Below, piece by piece: positions 7,782-17,614 of a stretch of 64,000 nucleotides of DNA (the stretch's first letter is position 1; every line of letters begins with the position of its first letter). A program made the position numbers and the translations under genes. Below the pieces are notes generated by a model that saw only the letters and a program-made list of their open reading frames with translations, was not told the origin of the DNA and ran no database searches. Origin of the DNA: Sphingomonas natans (GTDB lineage: Bacteria > Pseudomonadota > Alphaproteobacteria > Sphingomonadales > Sphingomonadaceae); NCBI RefSeq assembly GCF_030546695.1, contig NZ_JAUOTP010000003.1, forward strand, positions 434,001-498,000. Direction: 5' to 3'.

Positions 7782-10111
7782 GATGCGAAAACTCCTGCTG
7801 GTTCGAGATGCGCGGCCGGGACCACGCCATAGAGGGTTGTGCGCTGCCGGGCCGGGCGCCCCGCGCTGCGCGCCAGCTCGTGCATCTGTTCGACACCGAA
7901 AAGCTGGCCGTTGCGGCCACCGGCCGCGCGCGTGATCGATTCATCCATCAGGACGCCGCCGAGATCATTGACCCCGGCGCCCAGCGCGAGCCGGGCCCCC
8001 ACCGGTCCGAGCTTCACCCAGCTCGCCTGGATATTGTCGATCCGGCCATGCAGGACGAGCCGTGCCACGGCGTGCATGAGCAGGGCTTCGCGGAAACTGG
8101 GTCCCGAGCGCGACCGGCCCTTGCGCCACATCGGCGCCTCCATATGCACGAACGGCAAGGGCACGAATTCGGTGAAGCCGCCCGTCTCTTCCTGCAGGTC
8201 ACGGATCAGGAGGAGGTGGCGCGCCCAGTGCGTATAGGTGTCGACATGGCCGAACATGATGGTGGCCGTCGATCGCAGGCCAGCCTGATGCGCTGCGCGC
8301 ATCACGTCGAGCCATTCGACCGCACTGACCTTGTCCGGGCAGATGACCGCCCGAACCTCGGGATCCAGGATCTCGGCGGCCGTGCCCGGGAGGGTCGACA
8401 GGCCGGAATCCTTGAGGCTCGCCAGATAGTCCGCAAGCGAGAGGCCCAGCGTGGTCGCGCCGTGCGTGACCTCGAGCGGCGAGAAAGCATGGATATGAAT
8501 GTCCGGCGCCGCCGCGCGCACTGCGGCGAGCACCTGATGATAGGTGTGCCCGTCATAGTCGGGATGAATGCCGCCCTGCAGGCAGACTTCCGTCGCGCCG
8601 CGATCACCGGCCTCGGCGGCCCGGCGGCCGATCTCGCTCATGTCCAGCTTGTAGGCGGGGCCGCGCAGATCCTTCGTCCCGCCCTTTGAGAAGGCGCAGA
8701 AGGTGCAGCGATACAGGCAGATGTTGGTGTAGTTGATGTTCCGGTTGATGACGTAGGTGACCGCATCCCCCGACACCTCGGCGCGCAGGCGATCGGCCGC
8801 GCGCGCGACCCGCAGCACGTCGGGTCCGTCGGCGGAGAACAAGGCTACGATGTCCGGCACGTCCAGGCGGTGGCCTGCGCTCGCACGGTCGATGATCGCG
8901 TCGATCGTCGCGGACGTGCGGGTGGCGCCTCCGCCCGGCACGGCGGGAGGATCGATGGTCCCGCCGGCCCGCCAGGCCTCGGTCACGGGCAGGCCGCGCG
9001 CGTCCACGGCGCGCAGGACCGGACGCACCAGGCCGGGATCAAGCCAGCGGCTGGGCTCGCGTGCAAAAGCCGGTCCGATGGCTAGGCGTTCGACCAGCAC
9101 CCGCCCGGTGGCCGCAGTCGCTGCGGCCAACGCCTCCAGATGCGGCCAGGGGGCTTCCGGGTTCACATGGTCGGGCGTGACCGGGGAAACCCCGCCCCAA
9201 TCGTTGACGCCGGCGGCCAGAAGCTTCGACAAAGCGTCCGGCTGCAGGTTCGGGGGCGCCTGGATTGTCATCGCCCCACCGAGGATCAGACGCGCCGCCG
9301 CGATCGTCCACAGATGCTCTTCGAGGGACGGCTCGGGAAAGGCGGCCATGCGCGTGCCCGGCTTGGCCTTGAAGTTCTGGACGATCACTTCCTGGATATG
9401 ACCGTAGCGGGCGTGGAGATCGCGGATCTCGGTCAGCGCCTGGATCCGCTCGTCGCGCGTCTCGCCGATACCGATGAGCAGCCCGGTCGTGAACGGGACG
9501 CGAGCGCGGCCCGCCGCCGCGATCGTCTCCAGCCGGCGTGCCGGCACCTTGTCGGGCGAGCCGAAATGCGGCCCGCCGCGCTGCGAGAGCCTGGGCGATA
9601 TGGTCTCGAGCATGAGCCCCATCGACGCCGCCGCCGGGCGAAGGGCGGCATAGTCGGCGTCGGTCATGAGACCGGGATTGAGATGCGGCAGCAGTCCCGT
9701 CTCTTCGAGCACCGCCGCCGCCATCTCGCGCAGATAGGTGAGCGTCGTTTCGTGCCCCATCGCGTCGAGCGCTGTCCGCGCCGCGGCGTGCCGCGCCTCG
9801 GGCGCGTCGCCGAGCGTGAACAGGGCCTCGCGGCAGCCTGCGGCCACACCGGCGCGCGCGATCGCCAGCACCTCGTCGCGCGTCAGATAGGCCTTGCCGA
9901 CCGCGCGGGGCGAGGTTGCGAACGTGCAGTAATGACAGACGTCCCGGCACAGGCGCGTCAGTGGAATGAAGACCTTGCGCGAATAGGTCACCAGCGCGCC
10001 GTGAGCGCCAAGGGTCAGATGTTCGGCAGCGGCGAGCATCTCGCTGAGCGGCACGCCTGCGAGCCGATAGACAATCCGATCAGCCGACGTATCGGGAGAG
10101 AATTCATGCAT
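7778..10111 (-). CDS. fbiC: Fo synthase, fused CofG-CofH (FbiC)
   Basis: A 777-residue two-module radical SAM enzyme that makes the deazaflavin Fo from tyrosine and 5-amino-6-ribitylaminouracil. The CofG half has C55-x3-C59-x2-C62 (CRDVCHYC). The CofH half has C465-x3-C469-x2-C472 (CLYRCTFC). Each triad should bind a [4Fe-4S] cluster. The fusion is typical of bacteria such as mycobacteria and some proteobacteria. The frame stays open to 10591, but the ATG at 10109-10111 is preceded by AAGAGGAGA with good spacing and gives a normal FbiC N-terminus. It is the first gene of the F420 block and lies 116 nt after the enoyl-CoA hydratase gene. Confidence 0.95.
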   Translation of the reverse strand: MHEFSPDTSADRIVYRLAGVPLSEMLAAAEHLTLGAHGALVTYSRKVFIPLTRLCRDVCHYCTFATSPRAVGKAYLTRDEVLAIARAGVAAGCREALFTLGDAPEARHAAARTALDAMGHETTLTYLREMAAAVLEETGLLPHLNPGLMTDADYAALRPAAASMGLMLETISPRLSQRGGPHFGSPDKVPARRLETIAAAGRARVPFTTGLLIGIGETRDERIQALTEIRDLHARYGHIQEVIVQNFKAKPGTRMAAFPEPSLEEHLWTIAAARLILGGAMTIQAPPNLQPDALSKLLAAGVNDWGGVSPVTPDHVNPEAPWPHLEALAAATAATGRVLVERLAIGPAFAREPSRWLDPGLVRPVLRAVDARGLPVTEAWRAGGTIDPPAVPGGGATRTSATIDAIIDRASAGHRLDVPDIVALFSADGPDVLRVARAADRLRAEVSGDAVTYVINRNINYTNICLYRCTFCAFSKGGTKDLRGPAYKLDMSEIGRRAAEAGDRGATEVCLQGGIHPDYDGHTYHQVLAAVRAAAPDIHIHAFSPLEVTHGATTLGLSLADYLASLKDSGLSTLPGTAAEILDPEVRAVICPDKVSAVEWLDVMRAAHQAGLRSTATIMFGHVDTYTHWARHLLLIRDLQEETGGFTEFVPLPFVHMEAPMWRKGRSRSGPSFREALLMHAVARLVLHGRIDNIQASWVKLGPVGARLALGAGVNDLGGVLMDESITRAAGGRNGQLFGVEQMHELARSAGRPARQRTTLYGVVPAAHLEPAGVFAS

Positions 10112-10227
10112 GGCACATTCTCCTCTTGCGGTCAGGCGGGTGCAACCGCCCGCGCACCGCGCGGGCGATATATGAAGGGTTTCCGGGCCTATTCGGGACG
10201 GCCGGCACGAACCGGGCGACCGATCGC

Positions 10228-11112
10228 TCAGCGATAATCGGGCTCCTCCCACCAGGGAAAGAAGTCCGGCATGTCGCGTGAGACGCGCTCTCCAAAGATC
10301 GGAGACCGCTTTTCCTGCCATGCGGCCACGCCCTCGATCGCGTCGGCGCTGCGACTGCGCGCCGCAATGCCCCGACTGTCGATCCGATGCGCGTCCATGG
10401 GGTGGCTCGCCGCCAGGCCGCGCCACATCTGGTGGCGGATGAGGGCGGCCGAAACCGGCGCCGAGCCGGCTGCGCAGTCTGCAGCCAGACGCCGCGCTGC
10501 GCCCAGCAATTCCTCCGACGGATAGACGGCGCGAACGAGCCCGCTGTCCAAAGCGTCGGCAGCCGTCACCGTGCGCGAGGCGTAGCACCATTCCAGCGCT
10601 GTCGAGATGCCGACCAGGCGCGGCAGGAAGAAGCCGGATGCGGCTTCCGGGACCATGCCGCGCGCCCCGAACACGAAGCGGAAGTCGGCGTCGGAGCTTG
10701 CGAGCCTGATGTCCATCGGCAGGGTGAGCGTAATCCCCAGCCCCACCGCCGGGCCGTTGATCGCGGCGATCACCGGCTTGAGTAGAGCATAGAGGCGCAG
10801 CGCCACGATCCCGCCGCCGTCGCGCATTTCCGGACGGCCATAATCGGGCTTGCCGCCTGGTCCGAGTGCTGCGGCAGAGGCTGGATCCACGAAACTGCCG
10901 GTGCCGCGCGACAGATCGGCACCGGCGCAGAAAGCGCGCCCTTCCCCGGTGATGATCAGCGCGCGGACATCGTCATCGGCATCGACGCGGTCGAGCACCG
11001 TCAGCAGGTCGCGGATCATCGCGCCATTCACCGCATTCAGGCGCTCCGGTCGCGCGAGAGTCACGATCCCGATCCCGTCGTCGACTGCATAACGGAGTGT
11101 CTCGAAGGTCAT
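10228..11112 (-). CDS. Enoyl-CoA hydratase/isomerase family protein
   Basis: A 294-residue crotonase. Seen: GIGIVTLARPERLNAVNGAM at the N-terminus, the oxyanion-hole segment GRAFCAGADLS, and the second active-site region GPAVGLGITLTLPMDIRLAS followed by ARGMVPEAASGFFLPRLVG, where the Glu sits in the usual acid/base place. It hydrates or isomerises an enoyl-CoA in beta-oxidation or ring-degradation steps. The start is the ATG at 11110-11112; the longer open frame upstream belongs to another frame of the neighbouring ligase. It lies between a CoA ligase (83-nt gap) and fbiC on the same strand. Confidence 0.88.
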   Translation of the reverse strand: MTFETLRYAVDDGIGIVTLARPERLNAVNGAMIRDLLTVLDRVDADDDVRALIITGEGRAFCAGADLSRGTGSFVDPASAAALGPGGKPDYGRPEMRDGGGIVALRLYALLKPVIAAINGPAVGLGITLTLPMDIRLASSDADFRFVFGARGMVPEAASGFFLPRLVGISTALEWCYASRTVTAADALDSGLVRAVYPSEELLGAARRLAADCAAGSAPVSAALIRHQMWRGLAASHPMDAHRIDSRGIAARSRSADAIEGVAAWQEKRSPIFGERVSRDMPDFFPWWEEPDYR

Positions 11113-11195
11113 ATGACGCTGTCCCGAAAGCTGGGTCGTTGGCGGCAGGTGCGTGGCCATGCCTCGACCAGGCCCGGCCCTTGACGGTGACGCGG

Positions 11196-12746
11196 CTAGA
11201 GTGCGCGCATCTCTGGCGCCGGCCAGTACCGATCGCGCAGCGCCTTCTTGTAGAGCTTGCCCGTGGGCAGGCGGGGCAGCGCGTCGGTGAACTCGACCGT
11301 GCGCGGCGTGAGCTGGCGGCCCAGCCGTTCGCGAACGAACTGCATGATCTCCTGGGCGAGCAGATCGGAGGGAACGACGCCCGAAGCGGGTTCGACGACG
11401 GCCTTGATCTCCTCGCCGAGCTCGACGTTGGGCACCCCGATCACGGCGACGTCGGCAATCTTGGGATGCAGCGCCAGCGCATCCTCGATCTGTTGCGGAT
11501 AAATGTTCACGCCGCCCGAGATGATCATAAAGGACTTGCGGTCGGTGAGGTACAGATATCCCTCTTCGTCGACATAACCGATGTCGCCGACCGTCCGCCA
11601 CGTCGGGTGGAGTGGATGGGACGCGCTGGCCGTCTTGCCATTGTCCTTATGGTAGCTGAACTGCACCCCGGACGGCGACTCTCCGAAGATGAGACCCGGC
11701 TCGCCCGGCGGCAATTCGCGACCGTCTTCGTCGCAAATGTGAAAGGGGGCATTGGGGTCGCGTCCGACGGACCCCGGATGGGCCAGCCACTCCACGCTCC
11801 CGATCCGCGCGAAACCCGCCTGCTCGGTCGATGAATAGAATTCCTCGAGGATCGGCCCCCACCAGCCGATCATCTCCCGTTTCACCTCGACCGGACACGG
11901 GGCTGCGGCATGGATCGCGCATCGGTGGCTGGTGAGATCATAGCGGCTGCGGACGTCGGCGGGCAGCTTGAGCATCCGGATGAACATCGTGGGCACCCAT
12001 TGGCTGTGCGTGACCCGATAACGGTCGATCAGCGACAGGGCGGCCTCCGGATCGAACCGGTCCATGAGCACGACTGTGCCCCCGGCCTGGAGGACGGCGG
12101 TCGTGAAGCCGGCGGGCGCGGAATGGTAGAGCGGCGCGGGATTGAGGTAGACGGTGCCGGGGCCGAACCCGAAACTGTCTCCCGTCGCCTTCATGGCCGG
12201 GTTTCCCTCGGCGGCCGGGCGCCCCGAAAGAGGTCGCCTTATGCCTTTCGGCCGTCCGGTGGTGCCGGACGAATACAGCATCAGGCTGCCGATCTGCTCG
12301 TCGGGTACGGGCGTGGTCGGAAAGGCCGCGATTGCGGGCTCGAAGGCGTCGAAGCCCGGTATCACGCCGTCGACCGAGAGCTTCACGGCGCACCGCGACG
12401 CGAGCCGGCCGAGCTCGGCCGATTCCGGAAGTCTGGCCGACGCGATCAGCGCCTCGGCGTCGCAATTGTCGACGATATAGGCCGCCTCGCCTGCGGGCAG
12501 GTAGCGATTGACCGGCGTGACATAGAGACCGGATCGCAGCGCGGCCCAGACCACGTCGAAGAAGGCCAGATCGTTGCCGATGAACAGGGCGATATGACTG
12601 CCGGGTTTCAGACCATGCGCGCGCAGCAGATGCGCCAGCTGGTTCGTGCGGCACTCGAGCTCGAAATAGGTACGGCTCTCGCCGGTCGCCGGCAACAGGA
12701 GCGCCGGGTGCTCCGGCTGCACGCGCGCATGCGTTCCAAGATACAC
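11196..12746 (-). CDS. AMP-dependent acyl-CoA ligase
   Basis: A 516-residue adenylate-forming CoA ligase: P-loop YSSGTTGRPKGI, A5 motif EFYSSTEQAGF, A7 motif GDIGYVDEEGYLYLTDRK, and the C-terminal catalytic lysine motif LPTGKLYKKALR. It activates a carboxylic acid as acyl-AMP and then acyl-CoA. I placed the start at the GTG 12744-12746 because a strong GGGAGGGAAGG lies just upstream and the next residues match the usual N-terminus; the frame remains open further upstream without similarity. It probably heads the run ligase, hydratase, F420 operon, LLM. The substrate is unknown. Confidence 0.88.
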   Translation of the reverse strand: MYLGTHARVQPEHPALLLPATGESRTYFELECRTNQLAHLLRAHGLKPGSHIALFIGNDLAFFDVVWAALRSGLYVTPVNRYLPAGEAAYIVDNCDAEALIASARLPESAELGRLASRCAVKLSVDGVIPGFDAFEPAIAAFPTTPVPDEQIGSLMLYSSGTTGRPKGIRRPLSGRPAAEGNPAMKATGDSFGFGPGTVYLNPAPLYHSAPAGFTTAVLQAGGTVVLMDRFDPEAALSLIDRYRVTHSQWVPTMFIRMLKLPADVRSRYDLTSHRCAIHAAAPCPVEVKREMIGWWGPILEEFYSSTEQAGFARIGSVEWLAHPGSVGRDPNAPFHICDEDGRELPPGEPGLIFGESPSGVQFSYHKDNGKTASASHPLHPTWRTVGDIGYVDEEGYLYLTDRKSFMIISGGVNIYPQQIEDALALHPKIADVAVIGVPNVELGEEIKAVVEPASGVVPSDLLAQEIMQFVRERLGRQLTPRTVEFTDALPRLPTGKLYKKALRDRYWPAPEMRAL

Positions 12747-13039
12747 GCCTTCCCTCCCCTGTCCGCTGTCGGCCCGTGCGCCGGGTTCAAAAACCTGGAG
12801 CCGGACCTGCCTCCGCACCTTCGGATTGCTGCTAGCGCGCGGAGGCGATAATACACAATGCTTCAGGCGCCATGCATTTCGTCGGGCAAAAACAGCGGCC
12901 GGGCGATGCCCGCGCGAAAGAGCGGATGTCTCCCGGGACCGGGGTTGGAGAGCATGCGGTTGGATCTTACGAACTGCGATCAGATTGCTCTGCCGGACCG
13001 CGCGGCGCGCGCTCGGCCAAAACTCGAAGGACAATGACA

Positions 13040-14011
13040 ATGGCGAATGACGGCCCGGAAAACGCGATGCAGGTTCCTGCCCGAACGATCCCGGCGCCCG
13101 CCTATCTGAGCGATGTGGCACGCGCCTATCTGATGCCGCAGCCGCCCTCGGCCCCCTACCCCGCGATCGACGACGTGGCAGGCTGGAGCGCTTATGTCAC
13201 CGCCGTCGACCAGGCGATCCTGCCGATGCTGAGCGCGATCATGGCGCAGGCCACCGGCGAGGTCGAGGAGCGGGTCGCAGACGGCGCGCGGATCTTCGAC
13301 ATCGTTCCGCCGGGGCGCGAGGAGGGCGATCGCAGCATCGTGCTGGACCTGCATGGCGGCGGCCTCATCATGTGTGGAGGCGAATTGTGCCGCCTCATGG
13401 GCGTCGGCTCGGCCGCGCGCCTGCAACGACGGGTGTGGGCGGTCGACTATCGGATGCCGCCGGCCCACCCCTATCCTGCGGCACTGGACGATTCTATGGC
13501 GGCCTATCGCGCCTTGCTGGAGGAGCGCTCGCCGGGGGAGATCATCGTCAGCGGCGGTTCGGCAGGCGGCAATCTGGCTGCCGCCTTGCTGCTGCGCGCG
13601 CGCGACGAGGGGCTGCCCATGCCGGCGGCCCTGATCCTGGCCACTCCGGAGGCCGATCTCACCGAATCCGGCGACTCGTTCCACACGAATGACGGCGTCG
13701 ATCCGGGCCTGCGCAGCCTCATGCCAGTCAACCTGCTCTACGCGGCGGGCCATGATCTGACGCACCCGTATCTGTCTCCGCTGTTCGGCGACGTGTCGGG
13801 CTTCCCGCCGACGCTCCTGACGAGCGGGACGCGCGACCTGTATCTGTCGAACACGGTCCGCATGCATCGCAAGCTGCGCGCCGCCGGCGTCGAGGCCGAA
13901 TTGCATGTGACCGAAGCCGGCCCGCACACCGGCTTTCCCGGCAGCCCGGAAGGCGCGGAGATCGACGCAGAAGTGCACCGTTTCCTGAAGGACATCCTGT
14001 CCCGGCGCTGA
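13040..14011 (+). CDS. Alpha/beta hydrolase of the hormone-sensitive lipase family
   Basis: A 323-residue esterase/lipase. Seen: the oxyanion-hole HGGG motif, the nucleophile elbow SGGSAGGN (GxSxG type; the common GDSAGG has Gly instead of Asp), the TSGTRDLYLSN segment with the catalytic Asp, and TEAGPHTGF with the His. It should hydrolyse a carboxylic ester. GAAGGA lies 8 nt before the ATG at 13040; an ATG two codons earlier is too close to the ribosome binding site. It is divergent from the CoA ligase. Confidence 0.85.
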   Translation: MANDGPENAMQVPARTIPAPAYLSDVARAYLMPQPPSAPYPAIDDVAGWSAYVTAVDQAILPMLSAIMAQATGEVEERVADGARIFDIVPPGREEGDRSIVLDLHGGGLIMCGGELCRLMGVGSAARLQRRVWAVDYRMPPAHPYPAALDDSMAAYRALLEERSPGEIIVSGGSAGGNLAAALLLRARDEGLPMPAALILATPEADLTESGDSFHTNDGVDPGLRSLMPVNLLYAAGHDLTHPYLSPLFGDVSGFPPTLLTSGTRDLYLSNTVRMHRKLRAAGVEAELHVTEAGPHTGFPGSPEGAEIDAEVHRFLKDILSRR

Positions 14012-14052
14012 CGCGCCGGGAATCCGGTCGCCTCACGAGGAGATGCGACCGG
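14001..14052 (+). terminator. Two tandem perfect hairpins at the end of the hydrolase gene
   Basis: The first stem is CCCGGCGC (14001-14008) with GCGCCGGG (14013-14020) around a 4-nt loop that contains the TGA stop. The second is CCGGTCGC (14024-14031) with GCGACCGG (14045-14052). Neither is followed by a T-run, so intrinsic termination is uncertain; they may block readthrough or protect the 3' end between two convergent genes. Confidence 0.45.
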
Positions 14053-14119
14053 AGCGGCGCGGGCGGCGATGATAAGCCACATCCCCGTCGCGGCCGCGTG
14101 CGGCAGGATCCGGCGCGGC

Positions 14120-15572
14120 TTAGAGAATGACAGTCAGGGCCGTACCCAGGTTCAGGGCCGGCTTGAACGTGCCGATAAAGGACGGATTGCGAATATAGGT
14201 AATCGAGGGCGACAGATAGAGCCCGCGCGCCATGTGATAGGCATAGAGGAAGCCGACCGAAATCTGGCCCTTGTGGGTCGCGGCGCCGAGCAGCGAATAG
14301 GTCTTGCCAGCCGTGGAGCTGAAGACATTGTAGCCGACGGTGAAGGACATCTGATCCGTCGGCCGGCCCGGCAGCATGCCGATCGCATAGGTCCGCACCT
14401 CGTAGGTCTGGGCGTAGACGTTGACGCTCTTCGGCGCGATCAGAGCGCATGCCCCGACGAAGATGCCGCGATAGGGCTCGGCCTTGCTCGGCTGGACCAG
14501 CTGATAGTCGGCAAGCACATAGGCCATCCAGTTGCGTTTCGTGCCGCGGCCGTCGAGACGCGCATAGTCTGTCGTATAGTACAGGCCGCCTGCGCGCAGC
14601 CAGATCTGATGGCCGTCGGGCGAAGCCGGACGCAGGATGCCGACTTCCTCGATGACGAGCGGCTTGGCGCCGTGCCGGGTCAGCTTCAGGCCGACGCCAT
14701 TGTCTTCGGCCTCCGCGATGAGGCCGTCGGGACCGATGCTGCGCTGCAGGCCGGTCTTCGAATAGAGGCCGTCCTTGCCGTTGAGGGTAATGTTGATCAG
14801 GGGCGTCGGCGCCGTGCTGCCGCTGAGCCCGGTCTCGATGGGGATCGTCGCGGCAACTTCGTTGGCGAGGATCGGATTACCCCCGGCGAAGATGCCGATA
14901 TAGTTGAGCAGGTTCGTTCCGAAGCCAACGGTCACCTGAAGCGTGTTGTCGAACAGGGTCGATGAAATGTCGACGCGGTCGAAGAAGACCTTGGACGGTC
15001 CGAGCTGACGCCAAGGTGACACCGGACACCTGGAAGCCGACATTGAGCTGGGTCACGTCTTCGTCCGTACCGGCGAACTTCCAGGACATGCGGGCTTCGT
15101 TCGAGGTTCCGCCGGTCGGCTTCTGACCACTGAACACGTGCGGGTCCTTCGAGCTCTTGCCCTTGGCGACATCGTAGGAGAAGGTGTTCACCGATTGCGC
15201 GCGAAACCACAGATCATGATCGTACAGCCAGGATCGCATGCCGCCGCGATCCTGCAGGATCGTATCGTAGCTGCCGGGCAGGTCGGTCGTCTGACCCTGC
15301 GATTTCAGGGCATCGAATTTGGCGAACTTCATCGCCTCCTGCATCATGGCGGCGCCTGCCGGATCGGGACCCGTCGGCGGCTCGGCGGACGGCGTCGAGG
15401 GGGCGGCAGCCGTCGAGGGACTGTCGGCGGCCGGCGGAGACTGCGGCGAGCCACCTTCCTGCGCGGCGGTGGGACGTTGTGCCATCGCGGCGGTCCCGGC
15501 CGTGCAGCATAGGATCATGAGCGGGGCGCAAAGGCGCGTGCGGATCTCCAGGCGGTGTGGCGGCATGGTCAT
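14120..15572 (-). pseudogene. OprB-like outer-membrane porin gene with a frameshift
   Basis: Read from 15572, the first part has a signal peptide (residues about 1-30, ending AAMA), a Pro/Ala-rich stretch and the porin N-terminus with SVNTFSYDVAKG and VFSGQKPTGGTSNEARMSW. This frame leaves the family after GFQVSGVT near 15013. The family match continues one nucleotide later in the next frame as WRQLGPSKVFFDRVDIS and runs to the stop at 14120 with many amphipathic beta strands. The total is one base too long for a single frame of about 483 codons, so one extra A (plus strand) at 15013/15014 explains it. It could be real inactivation or a sequencing error. If intact it would be a substrate-uptake porin. 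Confidence 0.7.
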
Positions 15573-15780
15573 CCTGGGCTGGTGCGAGATCGCCTACGAA
15601 ATGCACACCCGCCCTTTGCCGGCCAAGCCCACAACATCGCCTGGGCGGTAACCAGCGGCGGAAATCGGCCAAATCCGATGGACTGCCGCGTGGGACGGAT
15701 GGTTCGTTGCCGCCGGCGCACGCGACGCCTTGGGCCTCCTGTCGCAGGCCTGCCTTGTGGGTCCACTTCGGCCGAAAAAG

Positions 15781-16407
15781 CTAGCGGCCGATGCCGCGCA
15801 GAATGAAGAGGAACGTCGCCAGCGCCTCGTCCCGCGTCGCGCCGGTCTCCGGCGCATTCGCCATTGTCAGGGCTGCGTCATGCAGGGCCGCCTGGATCAT
15901 CGTTGCGAGCGGCAGCGTGGCACGCGGTTCGACCAGGTCGGCATCCATCAGCAGTTGAAGCGCGTCCGCCGTCCGGTTGGCGACATGATCGGCCTGCACT
16001 TCGCGCCAGCGCACCCAGCCCAGGATGGCGGGTCCGTCGATGAGCAGGATGCGGCGATAGTCGGCGTGGGCGACGATCAACAGCAGATAGGTGCGGAAGG
16101 CTTCGGTGACCTGCGCCCACAGATTGCCCGACAGGCCCGCGGCAGCCGCGCTCGAGCGCTCGGCCAGTTCCTCGGCGAGGAGGCGCGAGACGGCAAGGAA
16201 CAGCGCCTCCTTGTCGTCGAAATGATGATAGAGCGCGCCGCGCGTGAGGCCGGCGCGCGCCGCAATCTCCGTGGTTGCGGTCGCGTGATAGCCAGCCTCG
16301 GCAAAGAGAGCGCGCGCAACGGCCAGGATCGTATCGCGCGTCGCGGTGGCCCGCTTCTGCTGATCCTGCGGACTGCCGCCGCGCTTCGTATGGGGGAGCG
16401 CCGCCAC
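15781..16407 (-). CDS. TetR/AcrR family transcriptional regulator
   Basis: A 208-residue TetR protein. The HTH lies in residues about 20-66: ARALFAEAGYHATATTEIAA followed by RAGLTRGALYHHFDDKEALF. The C-terminal domain has a WVRWREVQADHV segment seen in many TetR proteins of this type. The best start is the GTG at 16405-16407; the frame stays open far upstream inside the neighbouring gene. It lies 20 nt downstream of the DRSWG-protein gene, so it is probably the last gene of that kinase/DRSWG operon and may control it. Confidence 0.85.
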   Translation of the reverse strand: MAALPHTKRGGSPQDQQKRATATRDTILAVARALFAEAGYHATATTEIAARAGLTRGALYHHFDDKEALFLAVSRLLAEELAERSSAAAAGLSGNLWAQVTEAFRTYLLLIVAHADYRRILLIDGPAILGWVRWREVQADHVANRTADALQLLMDADLVEPRATLPLATMIQAALHDAALTMANAPETGATRDEALATFLFILRGIGR

Positions 16408-16427
16408 GGATGTGCGCCCCCGCCCGC

Positions 16428-17597
16428 TCAGACGATGCGGACCCCGGGATAATCGCCCAGAATGATGCTTTCCATATCGCCAAACCCTTCGTTCTCGCCT
16501 TCCCGGATCCGTACAGGCCGATCCCGGATTTGCCACCGGTAGGTTTCGGCGAGTTTGGCGGGTGCGTTGACGTCGTCGATGCATTCGCCGTCGAGGAAAT
16601 CCTCGCCCTTGTAGCTGCCGTGCACCTGCCCCTTCCACGCGCCATACATGCCCGGCAGCAGGCGGAACCCCATTTCCGGGTTGATCACCTCGATATCGAA
16701 AACGCGCTCGACCACCTGCTTGCCCGGGCCCGCGAGGATTGCGGTGACCCGACCGCGCATCGCGCCGCGGTCCTGGTCGCGATAGTCCATCTCGGGATGC
16801 AGATGGAGGATCGGAATCTGGCGGCCGTCGCTCTCGTTGATATGACCGGTGAAGAAGGTCGGCGCACCCAGCCCGCCATAGTCGCGGAAGTAATAGGCCA
16901 GATCGTAGCTGGTCCCATCCGGGCGATCGATCTTCGAGACCAGCCAGTTGAAATGGAACGCGCTGCCGGTCTTGTCGCTGCTGGAGATGCCGACATTGCC
17001 GGGAACGAGGTCGGTCGGATCCAGGCCGACATGCTCGCGAACGCCCCAGCTGCGGTCGCGAAAGCCGTACCAATCGTCCGGGTTAACCTCGATCCGCTCG
17101 CCGTCGATCTCGATCCAGCCGGACACGGTGCCGGGCTGATGAAAGCGGATAAGGTCGGACGCGGTCCGGCCGCCATGGACGACGATGTCGCGATTTTCGA
17201 AGAAGGCGGGCATTGTCATGTGGAAGAGCAGGTCGAAGCGCAGCGGCTGCGCGTCATTCTCGGCGAGGGTGATGCGCAGGGTCTTGTAAGGTTCGATCAC
17301 CTCGCAGGCGATCGGTCCGACGCTCATATCGTCGAAGCGCGGCGCGAGCACGCGGCTGGCGCGCACGGTCCGCTGCTGCGTGCCGCGCTGGACGCCGGCG
17401 AAGCCGTCCATGACGTTGCGGTTGGGATATTTGCCGAGCCCGAGCCCGACCTGGAGCGTCGCATCCTTGCGGATCAGCGTGAACCAGGCCTTCTCGGTCC
17501 ACGAGCGATCGGCCGTGCCGACGGCGGCATGGGTGTTGACGATCTGATGATTGAACAGCTCGTCGGCGTCGGTCAGGGGCGCAATCGAGGGTATCAT
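16428..17597 (-). CDS. Unknown 'DRSWG' protein, copy A
   Basis: A 389-residue protein whose function I cannot assign. It is a clear paralogue of the 366-residue protein at 22439-23539: both share a YPNxNxMD block (residues 57-64 here), an RASR block, VGPI..E(V/I)(L/I)EP, a GTVSGW-type turn and a DRSWG block (FRDRSWGVR, residues 179-187). The D-x-x-W-G motif recalls the lipocalin-like AttH/CrtC hydroxyneurosporene-synthase fold, and uncharacterised DUF7064/7065-type annotations come to mind, but neither assignment is secure. No signal peptide or membrane segment is visible, so it is probably cytoplasmic. It starts 17 nt after an APH-type kinase gene and precedes a TetR gene. Confidence 0.75.
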   Translation of the reverse strand: MIPSIAPLTDADELFNHQIVNTHAAVGTADRSWTEKAWFTLIRKDATLQVGLGLGKYPNRNVMDGFAGVQRGTQQRTVRASRVLAPRFDDMSVGPIACEVIEPYKTLRITLAENDAQPLRFDLLFHMTMPAFFENRDIVVHGGRTASDLIRFHQPGTVSGWIEIDGERIEVNPDDWYGFRDRSWGVREHVGLDPTDLVPGNVGISSSDKTGSAFHFNWLVSKIDRPDGTSYDLAYYFRDYGGLGAPTFFTGHINESDGRQIPILHLHPEMDYRDQDRGAMRGRVTAILAGPGKQVVERVFDIEVINPEMGFRLLPGMYGAWKGQVHGSYKGEDFLDGECIDDVNAPAKLAETYRWQIRDRPVRIREGENEGFGDMESIILGDYPGVRIV

Positions 17598-17614
17598 GTC
17601 CGGTTTCTCCGTGT

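Noticed and set aside
10112-10591. N-terminal extension of fbiC to a 937-residue protein
   Set aside because: The extra residues do not resemble FbiC, they overlap the enoyl-CoA hydratase gene, and a good ribosome binding site precedes the ATG at 10111.
12747-13121. N-terminal extension of the CoA ligase to 641 residues
   Set aside because: The extra segment overlaps the divergent hydrolase promoter and start; the GTG at 12746 has a strong ribosome binding site and gives a normal ligase length.
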